A stretch of 64,000 nt of DNA from Verrucomicrobia bacterium S94 (GTDB lineage: Bacteria; Verrucomicrobiota; Kiritimatiellia; Kiritimatiellales; Pontiellaceae): the NCBI GenBank assembly GCA_004299845.1, contig CP036201.1, forward strand, positions 124,001-188,000, given 5' to 3'. Position numbers and translations under genes: made by a program. A model generated the notes under the pieces. The model did no database searches. It was not told the origin of the DNA and was given only the letters and a program-made list of their open reading frames with translations. Shown in pieces: positions 9,990 to 19,432 of this stretch (position 1 is the stretch's first letter; each line of letters opens with the position of its first letter).

Positions 9990-11266
9990 ATCTTATAGCG
10001 CTCATAGCATATGGCGGAGTGAATATTTCTATGTTCCTGTTCCATTTGCTAGGGAAAAATCGGATTTACCAATTTCCGTTTTGGGCGGCGGCGATTGCCT
10101 TGGGATGGTTTTTTCCTCAGTGCGTAGGCGGGTTTCGTACAGCTGATCAATATCCGGGAAGTGCCTATGCTACAGGGCTTATTTTTGCGACTTTTTGCAC
10201 TGTGGCTTTATGGGCGGGATTTTATTCCGGTCATGAAAAAATGGATTATAGCCCTGCATGGTTAAATGCAAAATTTGATCGTAAAAGGTTATATATTGCA
10301 GGAGCGATATTGTGTCTGGGCGGGTTTTATTTCCGATATAAGCTAATGTCTTTGCCGGAAGAAGTTTTGGCAATGGGGCAGTGGTCTGGAGCTGCGGTTA
10401 AATATCTTTTTTTGGCAAGTATATTTGTTTTCGGATTTTTGAGCATATGGTTCTTATATTTGAGTCAGAACCGGTTAATAGTGGCTCAATATCTGTTATT
10501 TTTAATCCCTTCATTATTAATGCTTTTTCAGGCTGCTGTTATTAATGGGCGCAGGCGGGCGATGATGAATCTGGTGTCATATTTATTTGTAGCCCCTTGG
10601 TTTGTTCGGCGAATAGTACTGCCACGGTGGTTGATTGTTTCTGGATTATGTGTGGGGCTTCTATTGGTTAACTCGATTGGAATATACCGGTCAATAATGA
10701 AGAACAGTGATGAGAGTTTTCTGACACGACTAAAGCAGATTGTTGCAACAGACCTCACCAGTGAATCGGAAGAAGTTATTGAGAAGGGTGGGGCAGAATT
10801 CAATAATTATATATATCTTCGGCAGGTTCATGTTGAATTGGGGAAGTTTGATTGGGGAATTAAGCATTGGAATGGGTTGGTTTTTAATTATGTTCCCGGT
10901 CAGTTGATTGGGCGTGCCACCAAAAAGGCACTAATGCTTCCCGTTTTAAATGAGATTAAATTGGCCAATGAGATGTATGGTCATGTTTTTTTGACGGGAA
11001 CAACGGCTACAGGATATTTGGATGCGTTTGCATCGTTTGGCTGGTTGGGCTTTATTAAATTTTACGCAATAGGATATCTCATGGGAGTGCTTTATAGACA
11101 CGCTATGCAAGGTTTGTTTTTAGGCCAACTGTTGTATGTGTATGTGTTATCCCAAGCGATGCACGCGATTTCACATGGTACTCATATGATTCTGTTTTCA
11201 ATATGGGTTTATTTTTTTGCGCTGGGCTATCCGGTTTTACGATGGGCAAGGGCTGAAGCTGAGTAG
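9986..11266 (+). CDS. Wzy-like oligosaccharide repeat-unit polymerase
   Basis: 426 residues with about ten hydrophobic segments and a larger hydrophilic loop in the middle (roughly 235-320, NSDESFLTRLKQIVATDLTSESEEVIEKG...), the usual shape of Wzy or O-antigen polymerases, which are poorly conserved in sequence. A late NGRRRAMMNLVSYLF segment and the TGTTATGYLDAFASFGWLG stretch resemble EpsG/Wzy-type proteins. It follows the glycosyltransferase with a four-base overlap. An IS element lies 20 bases past its stop. The assignment rests on topology and context, so the family is likely but not certain. Confidence 0.65.
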   Translation: MNLIALIAYGGVNISMFLFHLLGKNRIYQFPFWAAAIALGWFFPQCVGGFRTADQYPGSAYATGLIFATFCTVALWAGFYSGHEKMDYSPAWLNAKFDRKRLYIAGAILCLGGFYFRYKLMSLPEEVLAMGQWSGAAVKYLFLASIFVFGFLSIWFLYLSQNRLIVAQYLLFLIPSLLMLFQAAVINGRRRAMMNLVSYLFVAPWFVRRIVLPRWLIVSGLCVGLLLVNSIGIYRSIMKNSDESFLTRLKQIVATDLTSESEEVIEKGGAEFNNYIYLRQVHVELGKFDWGIKHWNGLVFNYVPGQLIGRATKKALMLPVLNEIKLANEMYGHVFLTGTTATGYLDAFASFGWLGFIKFYAIGYLMGVLYRHAMQGLFLGQLLYVYVLSQAMHAISHGTHMILFSIWVYFFALGYPVLRWARAEAE

Positions 11267-11286
11267 TAAAAATAGAAGTAAGATAT

Positions 11287-12741
11287 TGTCATCCCATAGC
11301 TCTAAAACGAAAAGGCTGGCTTGTGAGCTCTAAATCCTCCACTCGGAGGGTATGAAAAAACAGAGACAAAAACACAAACCAGCCGGACATAGGTATACAA
11401 CCTTGAAACAACTGTGCAACATGATTCCGGGACACATGGTCTCGAAGCTCGCGAAAGAGCATGGCGTGGACGCCCAAAGCAGGACGTTTACGCCGTGGAG
11501 CCACGTGGTCTCGGTGATGTACGCGCACCTCTCGCATGCATTCGGGCTTAATGACGTCTGCGACTCGCTCCAAATGAACTCCTCGGCGCTCGCCACGGTT
11601 CGTTCGGCGGTGCCGCCGTCGCGCAACGGCCTGAGCCACGCGAACACGAACCGGAATGCGGACATGGCCGAGGCGCTTTACTGGGGCATGATGAAGCACC
11701 TGACGCACACGGTGCCCGGCTTCGCGAAGCGCAAGGTGCGCAGCGGATACCTCCGCCGCTTCAACAAGACGATCCACGCGCTCGACTCGACCACGATCCA
11801 ATTGGTGGCCAACTGCATCGACTGGGCGAAACACCGCCGCCGCAAGGCCGCGGCCAAGTGCCACTTGCGCCTGAACCTGCAAAGCTTCCTTCCGCAATGC
11901 GCCATCATCGATACGGCGAAGCACCATGACAGCACGAAGGCGCAGGAGCTGTGCGCCGGGCTCGAACCCGGCGAAATTGCCGTGTTCGACAAGGCCTACA
12001 CCAAGTTCAGGCATCTCCATGAGCTGACGGAGCGCGGCATCTGGTGGGTTGGCCGCGCGAAGGACAATATGCAATACAATGTGGTTCGCACGCTCGAAAC
12101 CACCGAACACAAACGCATCCTTTGTGACGAGGTGATCGAGATGGCGCTCGACAAATCGAAAGAGGCGTACCCCCGCGAGTTGCGTCGCGTCGCGGCCCTC
12201 GTTGAAATCAACGGTCAGGATGTCGAGATGGTCTTCATGACCAACAATCTGGAGTGGAGCGCGTGGACGGTCGCCGAACTCTACCGCTGCCGCTGGGACA
12301 TCGAGGTGTTCTTCAAGGAAATCAAGCAGACGCTCCAGCTCAGCGACTTCCTTGGCCATAGCGCCAACGCCGTGCGCTGGCAGGTGTGGATGGGATTGCT
12401 TGTCCATTTGCTTATGCGCAGCCTCGCGTGCATGCACGAATGGGAACACAGCTTCAAGCGGCTGTTCACTGTAGTGCGGGCGTCGCTGTGGCGGCGATGG
12501 GATCTCGATGCGCTGCTCAAATCCTATGGGACAGCCAAACCGCCCGGACGCATGTGCGCCGCCCCGGAACAGGCGTTTCTACCGGGGTTCGGCTGAATGC
12601 TGTGGGACAGCCAAATGCATAAAACGAGGAGCCATTGTTATCCCATAACCAGGAAATCGGAACTGACTATATGGAACAGAGATCAAAAACCTTAACAAAA
12701 CCGGGCGGTTACCAGCGGTTTTCGCCCTCTATGGGATGACA
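11287..12741 (+). mobile_element. IS4-type insertion sequence
   Basis: A 1.45-kb element bounded by a 13-bp perfect terminal inverted repeat: TGTCATCCCATAG at 11287-11299 and its complement at 12729-12741. It contains one transposase gene. No exact target-site duplication is evident next to the repeats (left flank ...AGTAAGATAT, right flank GTGGAAGGAA...), so the insertion may be old or followed by a rearrangement. The interior is visibly GC-richer than the surrounding genes. It lies between the polymerase gene and the next glycosyltransferase and does not obviously break either. Confidence 0.85.
11352..12596 (+). CDS. IS4-family transposase (DDE)
   Basis: 414 residues. The catalytic triad can be placed: D145 in HALDSTTIQ, D213 in AVFDKAYTK, and E318 in the signature Y311-x2-R314-x3-E318-x6-K325 of IS4 (YRCRWDIEVFFKEIK). 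The N-terminal domain (TTLKQLCNMIPGHMVSKLAKEHGVD) is the usual DUF4372-type DNA-binding start. No frameshift or internal stop is present, so the element may still be active. The enzyme cuts and pastes DNA at the 13-bp ends described for the element. Confidence 0.92.
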   Translation: MKKQRQKHKPAGHRYTTLKQLCNMIPGHMVSKLAKEHGVDAQSRTFTPWSHVVSVMYAHLSHAFGLNDVCDSLQMNSSALATVRSAVPPSRNGLSHANTNRNADMAEALYWGMMKHLTHTVPGFAKRKVRSGYLRRFNKTIHALDSTTIQLVANCIDWAKHRRRKAAAKCHLRLNLQSFLPQCAIIDTAKHHDSTKAQELCAGLEPGEIAVFDKAYTKFRHLHELTERGIWWVGRAKDNMQYNVVRTLETTEHKRILCDEVIEMALDKSKEAYPRELRRVAALVEINGQDVEMVFMTNNLEWSAWTVAELYRCRWDIEVFFKEIKQTLQLSDFLGHSANAVRWQVWMGLLVHLLMRSLACMHEWEHSFKRLFTVVRASLWRRWDLDALLKSYGTAKPPGRMCAAPEQAFLPGFG

Positions 12742-12875
12742 GTGGAAGGAAGAAGTATAATACTTTGTTTTATAAAAAATGCGTTTCGCATGTTGCTTTC
12801 CTGAACATTACAGAATTAGGACTGGAATGTGGTTGCTCTTTTTTTGAAGAAGGAAAGGGATGTCTTAGTGGTGAT

Positions 12876-14033
12876 ATGAGCCGGGTAATAGTGACACAAA
12901 GAGGAGCGCGGCATCGTTATCAGATACCGCGTATGCTGGAGGAGGCGGGGTTGCTTGCGGCGCTGTATACGGATTCAACGGCTTATAGTCCGGTCGGGCG
13001 TATAGCGGGTGTCCTGTGTAAAACGGGACTTGGTATTCATAAACTGAAAGCACTGGCTTCACGTTTGCCAGAGGGTATTCCGGCAGATAAAATATTTTCA
13101 TCAGATCGTGAACTTTTGCACCGGGGGGAACTCAGTACAGATTTTGAAAAATGGGGGCTTCGCGGTGCAACGGTAGTTTACAATATGAATGGGGAGGATA
13201 TCCCTTTTCTTAAATATGCTCGAGAACATGGTGCAAAGATAATTGTAGATGTTTTTATCAGTCCTCAGGCCAATCAAAATCTATATGATGAACAGCTACG
13301 GTTTAAAGGGGCTGGAGAAAAGGGGACTCTTTCAGAGGCGGACTGCCGACGCGCAGAGCATCGGGGAATCGGTGCGTATGCTCCTCTTGCGGATATTCTG
13401 CTTTGTCCTTCGGAGTGGGTGGCGGCCGGGGTTCGGGAGTTTGCTCCTGATCATGCGCACAAGATTCATGTAGTGCCCTATGGTTCAAGTATTGAGCCGA
13501 AGCGGCAGAGCGATGTGGAACCGGGCAGGCTTTTTTTTGCCGGTCGAGATGCATTGCGAAAAGGGCTTCCTTATCTGGCTGAGGCGGTTGCGCAGTTGAA
13601 AGAGTCCGGCCTTTCTCTGAAGGCTCGTATTGCCGGGTTATCCCGCGAGGAGTGCGACTGGATGCCTTATGCGGATCAGCTCGATTTTCTGGGGATTGTT
13701 CCGATGGGTGATATGACCAAGGAGTATGAGCGTGCTGATGTGTTTGTTCTTCCTTCATTGGCTGAGGGTCAGGCTGGAGTTATTCTGGAGGCGTTGTCGC
13801 ATGGTTGCCCGGTTGTCGCGACCCGGGAGTCCGGTGTGGACCTGATCACGAATGAAAACGGTATGCTTGTGGAGTCGCGCTCGGCCGGTCAGCTTGCCGA
13901 TGCCATTAAATCACTGGTAATGAACCGGGAGTTCAGAGATCGAATAGGTGTCCAGGGGCGTTGCTTTTTTGAGCAGGAGTTTGCTCGAAATGCATGGCGG
14001 TCCCGTCTTGTGGAAGTTGTGGAAAAACTTTAG
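12876..14033 (+). CDS. Glycosyltransferase family 4
   Basis: 385 residues from ATG 12876 (MSRVIVTQRGARHRYQIPRMLEEAG). The frame stays open upstream to 12765, but those residues are not glycosyltransferase-like and follow the IS end. The C-terminal half has RLFFAGRDALRKGLPYLAEAV, VDFLGIVPMGDM-type and VLPSLAEGQAGVILEALSHGCPVVATRESGVDLI motifs of GT4. Probably a retaining transferase in repeat-unit assembly. It is the first gene after the IS, so polar effects of the insertion on this and downstream genes are possible. Confidence 0.82.
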   Translation: MSRVIVTQRGARHRYQIPRMLEEAGLLAALYTDSTAYSPVGRIAGVLCKTGLGIHKLKALASRLPEGIPADKIFSSDRELLHRGELSTDFEKWGLRGATVVYNMNGEDIPFLKYAREHGAKIIVDVFISPQANQNLYDEQLRFKGAGEKGTLSEADCRRAEHRGIGAYAPLADILLCPSEWVAAGVREFAPDHAHKIHVVPYGSSIEPKRQSDVEPGRLFFAGRDALRKGLPYLAEAVAQLKESGLSLKARIAGLSREECDWMPYADQLDFLGIVPMGDMTKEYERADVFVLPSLAEGQAGVILEALSHGCPVVATRESGVDLITNENGMLVESRSAGQLADAIKSLVMNREFRDRIGVQGRCFFEQEFARNAWRSRLVEVVEKL

Positions 14034-14045
14034 ATTGATGATCAA

Positions 14046-15173
14046 ATGAATAATCATTCAGTGGCAATTATTACATTTCATTTATGGATTAACGGTAATC
14101 TGAACTATGGGGCAACCCTGCAGGCGTTTGCGTTGGCCCGTGTGGTGGCAGAGATGGGATTTCCGGTGCAGTTAATTGATTATATCCCGGAACCTCTACC
14201 GGCTAATGATATATTTCGTTCTGTTTATCGTCGTATTTTCCGATGGAAAGTTTCCAGAAGAATTCCTGGTGCGAAACGAAAAGGGTTTGAGGAATTTTTG
14301 CGAACTCACGGTTATTTAAGCCGGAACCGGTATGCCAGTCTGGAAGCATTGCGGGCAAATCCGCCGGAAGCGGATATCTATTTGGCCGGCAGTGACCAGA
14401 TATGGAATACGCAGATTTTCCATGGAGAACTCTATAGAGCCTATTTTCTGGACTTTGGGGATCCTAAAGCAAGGATTTCATATGCCAGCAGTTTTGGTTC
14501 TGCAAACAATGAGAAAAAATATGATGTGGAGATTGGAAATCTGCTTTCTGAATTTTCTCATTTGGCGGTGCGGGAAAGCAGTGGAGCCGAAATAGTGAAA
14601 AGGTTGCTGCCTGGAACGCAGCGGGTAGAGACGGTTATAGATCCGACTTTGCTTCTGGAAGATTATACGCCATTTGTCAGATCGGTGGATGTGCAAGGGT
14701 GTCTGTTAGCCTATCTCTTCCATCCTTCGGAAACTGAAGTTGATGCATTAAAGAAAACGGCCCGGAACCTGGGGCTTATACCTGCAGTGATCAGCGATGT
14801 ATCATCAGCTGTTTTTGAAGGGTGCAGAATTATACCGTGTAACTCTCCTGCCGAATGGCTGGGTGCCTTTCGGGGCGCTTCTGCGGTTGTTACGAACTCA
14901 TTTCATGGCACAGTCTTTTCCATTTTATTTGAAAAGCCGTTTGTTAGTTTATTGAGTGACGAGCAGGGAGTTGCAAACCGGAATACGAGGGTACTCAATT
15001 TGGCCTCCAAACTGGGAGTAGAACCTCAGTTACTTAATCAGTATGATCCGGAGTTGTGGACTGGGCGGTTGCAGGCACCGATAAATTGGGAGACAGTACG
15101 TTCTTTGCTTATAGAGGAGCGTAGTCGATCGAAAGAATATCTCGTCCGGGCATTGACGGAATTAAAAAATTAA
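14046..15173 (+). CDS. Polysaccharide pyruvyl transferase family protein (WcaK/CsaB-like)
   Basis: 375 residues. The N-terminal NYGATLQAFALARVVAEMGFPVQLIDY, the central YLAGSDQIWNTQIFHGELYRAYFLDF and the C-terminal GASAVVTNSFHGTVFSILFEKPFV with its SFHG motif are the hallmarks of the polysaccharide pyruvyl transferase superfamily. Characterised members transfer pyruvate from phosphoenolpyruvate to form ketal groups on exopolysaccharide sugars, giving negative charge. Other members act in other glycan loci, so substrate is open. It lies between two glycosyltransferases in the same direction. Confidence 0.85.
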   Translation: MNNHSVAIITFHLWINGNLNYGATLQAFALARVVAEMGFPVQLIDYIPEPLPANDIFRSVYRRIFRWKVSRRIPGAKRKGFEEFLRTHGYLSRNRYASLEALRANPPEADIYLAGSDQIWNTQIFHGELYRAYFLDFGDPKARISYASSFGSANNEKKYDVEIGNLLSEFSHLAVRESSGAEIVKRLLPGTQRVETVIDPTLLLEDYTPFVRSVDVQGCLLAYLFHPSETEVDALKKTARNLGLIPAVISDVSSAVFEGCRIIPCNSPAEWLGAFRGASAVVTNSFHGTVFSILFEKPFVSLLSDEQGVANRNTRVLNLASKLGVEPQLLNQYDPELWTGRLQAPINWETVRSLLIEERSRSKEYLVRALTELKN

Positions 15174-15195
15174 TCTGATCGGAAACGGTTAAAGT

Positions 15196-16131
15196 ATGAA
15201 TACGGGAAATACAGCCGGAGTTTCAATTTACGTCATAACCTATATGTCTTCGGAGGAGCGATACCCGGTGTTACGCCATACCGTTGAATGTGCGCTTCAG
15301 CAGGATTATCCTGAATTTGAGGTGGTTGTTTCCGATAACTGCAGTCCGGTTTCTGTGCATGAAGCCCTGATAGGAATAGATGATCCGCGGCTACGAATCT
15401 GTACTAACCGTGAAAATACCGGATTCGCCGGGAATCTGAACCGCTGTGTTGAACATTGTGCTTACGATATCATCAAACCGCTTTGTGATGATGATCTGTT
15501 GCACCCCGGATTTCTTTCGACGACGGTGCCGCTAGTGGACGATTTTACAATGGTGGTGGCCGGAGTGGAAAAGTTTCTGGTGGGTAAAGAACCGGAAGGA
15601 CTGAAGCAACCGCTGCCGGCCACCGTTCCGTCAACTGTTCGTGAAGCCGGTTACGGAGCGGATATCTGGCAACTGCCTTATGCTCCGAGTTCAATTCCTT
15701 CAGCGACGATCTATTCGCGCCGGCTTTTCGAAGAACTTGGCGGCTATGATGCCAAAACCGTAACGGCCGATTGGGATATGTTTATTGAAGCCTGTATTCA
15801 TCGACGGGTGGCGTCGGTGGATATACCGCTCTGTTATGTCGGTGTATGGGGTGGGAGTCTGACTGAGGAGATGGTGGATAAACCGTATTTCTTTCCTCAG
15901 CAGGGGTTATATACAAAATTCCGTACCCTACACTGTAAAGAGCTCACTAAAGCAGATCGGCGGGAGTTAAAGAATATGCTTTATAAACAGCTTTTTATGC
16001 AGGGTTTGCGTCCTTTGAAACGATTCAACAGTGCTGCCTATCGAGTGGGGTTCCGGGCATACAGAAAACGGTTTTTTGAACTGCTTCATCAGACGCCTTC
16101 TGAATTCGGTGCGCGGCCGAATAATCCCTGA
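15196..16131 (+). CDS. Glycosyltransferase family 2 (GT-A)
   Basis: 311 residues. N-terminal GVSIYVITYMSSEERYPVLRHTVECALQQDYPEFEVVVSDNCS is the GT2 nucleotide-binding start, and CDDD at 97-100 is the metal-binding motif; ADWDMFIEA gives the later acidic residues. An inverting transferase acting at the cytoplasmic membrane face. The C-terminus is basic (RVGFRAYRKRFFELL), as often seen for membrane-associated forms. Sugar specificity cannot be predicted. Confidence 0.85.
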   Translation: MNTGNTAGVSIYVITYMSSEERYPVLRHTVECALQQDYPEFEVVVSDNCSPVSVHEALIGIDDPRLRICTNRENTGFAGNLNRCVEHCAYDIIKPLCDDDLLHPGFLSTTVPLVDDFTMVVAGVEKFLVGKEPEGLKQPLPATVPSTVREAGYGADIWQLPYAPSSIPSATIYSRRLFEELGGYDAKTVTADWDMFIEACIHRRVASVDIPLCYVGVWGGSLTEEMVDKPYFFPQQGLYTKFRTLHCKELTKADRRELKNMLYKQLFMQGLRPLKRFNSAAYRVGFRAYRKRFFELLHQTPSEFGARPNNP

Positions 16132-16140
16132 GTTTCTGTT

Positions 16141-17232
16141 ATGCGCGTAATTCACATATGCCAGAGAGATGATCCGGATTCCGGGGGCTCCCTCCGTGTT
16201 GCGGAAGCATTGGGACGGGAGCAGCGGGCGATGGGCGTTGAGGTCTGGCTGCTTTTTCTTTATGGTTCGCGGTCCCATGTATGTGAGGAGTTTCAGGATC
16301 ATGCCATCTGTTTGGATCTGGCTTCATCGAAGCAGGCGTTGCGGGGAATCAGGCGGTTCTGTTCGGTCCTTCGAAAGGTGAAGCCGGATATTATCCATTC
16401 ACACGATGGGATCATATGGCCGCGTCTGGTTCTTATGCAGTTCCGTATTCCGGTCGTCATGCATTCCCATCTTCCATTGCGAAGTACAGACAGCCGAACA
16501 GGGCGTTTTCTGGTGAAGCATACAACAAAGCTGCTGGTCGGGATTTCTCTGCATACGATTGATACCTGGGTAGAGGATCACTTTCGGCCGTCACGCATTC
16601 ACTATATTCCGAACGGTGTCGATTTCAACCGGTTCAGGATTGCGGATCAACGTGAAAAGACGGATTTGCGGAAAACGCTGAAGCTGCCGTCGGATAAGCG
16701 CATCCTGTTGTGGGTCGGACGTATTCACCGAAGTATGAAGGGGTCGGATCGGATAGAACGTGTGGCCCGTCAGCTTCCGGATGATATGGTTTTGGTCGTG
16801 GTTGGAAATGGTCCTGAATATCCGGGTATGCTCGAGCGCTGCAGTGCGGAGATTGCCGCCGGGCGGCTGATTATGGTGGGTTCCTGTAACGTACCGGAAA
16901 ATTATTATAAAGCCGCTGATGAATTTCTTTTTACCTCTTATCATGAGCCTTTTGGTCTTGTTATTCTTGAGGCGGTGGCATCGGGTTTGCCTATTACGGC
17001 CTTCCCGGTGGTTGAGGGCGGCGGGGCGGTCTGTCTTCTGGAAGAATTCGGCGCTGTGATGCTGGAGGACAAAGCGACGGATGAAGAGCTGGCTGCGATG
17101 TTACAGCACTCAGGGAATCGTTCCGCGCAGGCTTTGGAAAATCGTACTCGTGCACTGAAAAAGTTCTCATGGCAGACCATCACCGGGAAGGTGATGGATG
17201 TGTATAAAATTGCTTTGATCAAAAAACTGTAA
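16141..17232 (+). CDS. Glycosyltransferase family 4
   Basis: 363 residues. The first half opens MRVIHICQRDDPDSGGSLRVAEALGREQ and contains DIIHSHDGIIWPR; the second half has YIPNGVDFNRF, LLWVGRIHRSMKGSDRIERVARQL, VVVGNGPEYPGM and SYHEPFGLVILEAVASGLPITAF, a complete set of GT4 motifs. Likely one transfer step in the repeat unit. It is followed after five bases by the next transferase gene. Confidence 0.87.
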   Translation: MRVIHICQRDDPDSGGSLRVAEALGREQRAMGVEVWLLFLYGSRSHVCEEFQDHAICLDLASSKQALRGIRRFCSVLRKVKPDIIHSHDGIIWPRLVLMQFRIPVVMHSHLPLRSTDSRTGRFLVKHTTKLLVGISLHTIDTWVEDHFRPSRIHYIPNGVDFNRFRIADQREKTDLRKTLKLPSDKRILLWVGRIHRSMKGSDRIERVARQLPDDMVLVVVGNGPEYPGMLERCSAEIAAGRLIMVGSCNVPENYYKAADEFLFTSYHEPFGLVILEAVASGLPITAFPVVEGGGAVCLLEEFGAVMLEDKATDEELAAMLQHSGNRSAQALENRTRALKKFSWQTITGKVMDVYKIALIKKL

Positions 17233-17237
17233 TTCCT

Positions 17238-18374
17238 GTGAATATACTTTCCTACATTCATGTCCATCGTCTGCCCAATCCATCGGGAGTGGGGCGGGTT
17301 ATCGATCAGTTGCTTAAGGCACATTGTGAAATGTTTCCAGGAGCCAGCCATCGGATACTGGTTGAAAAGGGGTTATACGACAGTGTGTATAAGCAACTGG
17401 ATCATTTCTGGAAAAAGGCTTCTTTTATTCCGCATTCACGTTCGACGTCCTGGCAGCAGGCAGGCTGGGTCTGGCGCAATAAACCTGTGGCTGAGCATTA
17501 TTGGGATGAGGTCGATCTGGTCTATTGTCCTGCGGAATCCTATGTTCCAACAGATAAGGCGCATCTGGTATGTACGATACACGATGTTGCCGGATTTGAA
17601 GAATCGTTGTATCCGCAGACGCTCAGTCGCCGTCTGCATTGTTTGAAATGGCGTTATCTGTTCCGGAGTATGGCGAAGTATGCCGATGCAGTCGTCACGG
17701 TTTCAGAGTTTTCCGCTTCGCGCATCGCCCGTTTTTTTCCAGCTTTGGAAAACAAGCTGAACGTGGTGTATAATGCGCCGCATCCCGTATTCGGCACTGA
17801 GGTGCCGGAAGCGCTGCTGGGTGAAGTTCGGGCACTGAGTGGCGGTAAACCTTATGTTCTGGTTCCCGGCGGATTGTCTCTGCGGAAAAATGCCGAGCTG
17901 ATTATTAAGACGATACCTCTGCTCACCCAGCGGAATCCCGACATTCGGGTGATCATTTCAGGTTCGAATGCCCAGCCCTATTTGGACCAGCTCAATGCGC
18001 TTGGTTTAGATAATACTGTTCTTGCGGGTTATGTGTCGGATGAGCTGCTGAATGCGCTTTATCAGCAGGCGGCAATCGTTTGGTTTCCTTCGCGCTACGA
18101 AGGATTCGGCATGCCGGTGATCGAGGCCATGGCTGCCGGTGCTCCGGTGGTGGCCAGCCATGTGGCATCCATTCCAGAAGTGGCCGGAAAGGCCGCCCTG
18201 CTCTGTGATGTGGATGATCCGGCGGAACATGTTGAGGCGTTGCAGTCGTTGCTTGAATCCGGTTCGGCACGGAATGAACTGAGAGAACGGGGCATTGAGC
18301 AGGCGGGACAGTTCACCTGGCCAAAATCCGCTCAGAAACTGGAGCATGTTTTCCAAACGGTTGTAAACGGATGA
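17238..18374 (+). CDS. Glycosyltransferase family 4
   Basis: 378 residues, starting at GTG 17238 (MNILSYIHVHRLPNPSGVGRVIDQLLK). Motifs include VCTIHDVAGFEE, VVTVSEFSASRIARF, VPGGLSLRKNAELIIK, LAGYVSDELLNALYQQA and SRYEGFGMPVIEAMAAGAPVVASHVASIPEVAG, a classic GT4 mannosyl/rhamnosyltransferase-like pattern. The stop overlaps the following ATG by four bases. Confidence 0.87.
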   Translation: MNILSYIHVHRLPNPSGVGRVIDQLLKAHCEMFPGASHRILVEKGLYDSVYKQLDHFWKKASFIPHSRSTSWQQAGWVWRNKPVAEHYWDEVDLVYCPAESYVPTDKAHLVCTIHDVAGFEESLYPQTLSRRLHCLKWRYLFRSMAKYADAVVTVSEFSASRIARFFPALENKLNVVYNAPHPVFGTEVPEALLGEVRALSGGKPYVLVPGGLSLRKNAELIIKTIPLLTQRNPDIRVIISGSNAQPYLDQLNALGLDNTVLAGYVSDELLNALYQQAAIVWFPSRYEGFGMPVIEAMAAGAPVVASHVASIPEVAGKAALLCDVDDPAEHVEALQSLLESGSARNELRERGIEQAGQFTWPKSAQKLEHVFQTVVNG

Positions 18375-19432
18375 TTGTTGTCTGCGATATAAATGAGATC
18401 TGGCGGAGAAAGCCGTTTGCGGCTCTTGCAGAAATAGAGTCGGTGCAGGGGGTCGCACCGGCGGACTGGATGGTTGCCCGTAAACGCGGATTGCCTGATA
18501 CGGATGATAGTCTGGATGTTTTGTCGGTGACCTTACCGCCGGGCTGGGCTTCGCGGACATCATGGCTGGGACAGCGCATGTTGTGGCGCCGCATTCGGAA
18601 GTGCTGTCCGGATGTGGAGACGCTGGTCGTCACCAGCCCGCATTATCTTCCGATGCTGGATTATATTTCTCCGAAAATCAGGACGATCTATTATGCATCC
18701 GATGACTACCGGAACTATGAAGGATGGGATGCCGTCGTTCGGCTGGAGGAACAGCTGGTGAAACGGGTGGATCATTCATTTTTTGTTTCAGAAGGTCTGA
18801 AAAACCGGGCACAGCGGGAGTACGGAGTGGATTCCGGAAAGCTGTCCGTGAGTATGAATGCGACTGAATCACGTTTTTTTTCTGAAGATCCAATGGAGCC
18901 GGTTTCTGCGCCGCTTGAAGGACTCAAGCGGCCGATTGCCGGGATCGTCGGGGGAATTAATGAACGGCTCGATTTTGAACTGCTTACAGCATGTGCGCAA
19001 CTGCCCGAGCTGGGTACGCTTCTGCTGGTCGGGCCGCTGACAGGTAGTTCGTCTTCCGGACTGAATAAACTGCTGGAGCAGCCGAAATGCAGCGCGGTCG
19101 GCCGTCAGCCGCACAACACCATTCATCGATGGTTTCAGTGTCTGGATGTCGGTTTGATTCCGTATGTTGAAAGTGAATTCAATCAATTCTGTTCTCCGAT
19201 GCGCCTGTTTGATCATCTCGCGAGCGGGGCACCTGTGATTGCGACAGCGGCCTGTGATCAGGTGCATGCATTTGAACGTCATGTGGTTGCGGCCGGGAAT
19301 CGTGAGCAGTTTATTGAGGCATTGCGTAAAGCATTATCTTCCGGAACGAGACCGGGACGGATAGAAGGAATTACCTGGGCTGATCGTGCAACCTCCATGG
19401 CTGGAGTGATAAAGGGGTTATGCCATGATTAA
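18371..19432 (+). CDS. Glycosyltransferase (GT-B, GT4-like, divergent)
   Basis: 353 residues. It contains RTIYYASDDYRNYEGW, DHSFFVSEGLKNRAQREYG, PIAGIVGGINERLDFELL, LLVGPLTGSSSSGLN, VGLIPYVESEFNQFCSPMRLFDHLASGAPVIATAA, a layout shared with glycosyltransferases that resemble the family-1/4 proteins of teichuronic and exopolysaccharide loci. The classical EX7E is weak, so it is a divergent member. Overlaps both neighbours by a few bases, indicating coupled translation. Confidence 0.75.
   Translation: MIVVCDINEIWRRKPFAALAEIESVQGVAPADWMVARKRGLPDTDDSLDVLSVTLPPGWASRTSWLGQRMLWRRIRKCCPDVETLVVTSPHYLPMLDYISPKIRTIYYASDDYRNYEGWDAVVRLEEQLVKRVDHSFFVSEGLKNRAQREYGVDSGKLSVSMNATESRFFSEDPMEPVSAPLEGLKRPIAGIVGGINERLDFELLTACAQLPELGTLLLVGPLTGSSSSGLNKLLEQPKCSAVGRQPHNTIHRWFQCLDVGLIPYVESEFNQFCSPMRLFDHLASGAPVIATAACDQVHAFERHVVAAGNREQFIEALRKALSSGTRPGRIEGITWADRATSMAGVIKGLCHD

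Noticed and set aside
11266-11300. Target-site duplication of the IS element
   Set aside because: AGAAGTA occurs on both sides, but not directly next to the inverted repeats and at different distances, so it is probably chance.
11289-12449. 386-codon open frame antisense to the transposase
   Set aside because: It mirrors the GC-rich transposase gene, shows no family features and is typical of codon-bias shadow frames.
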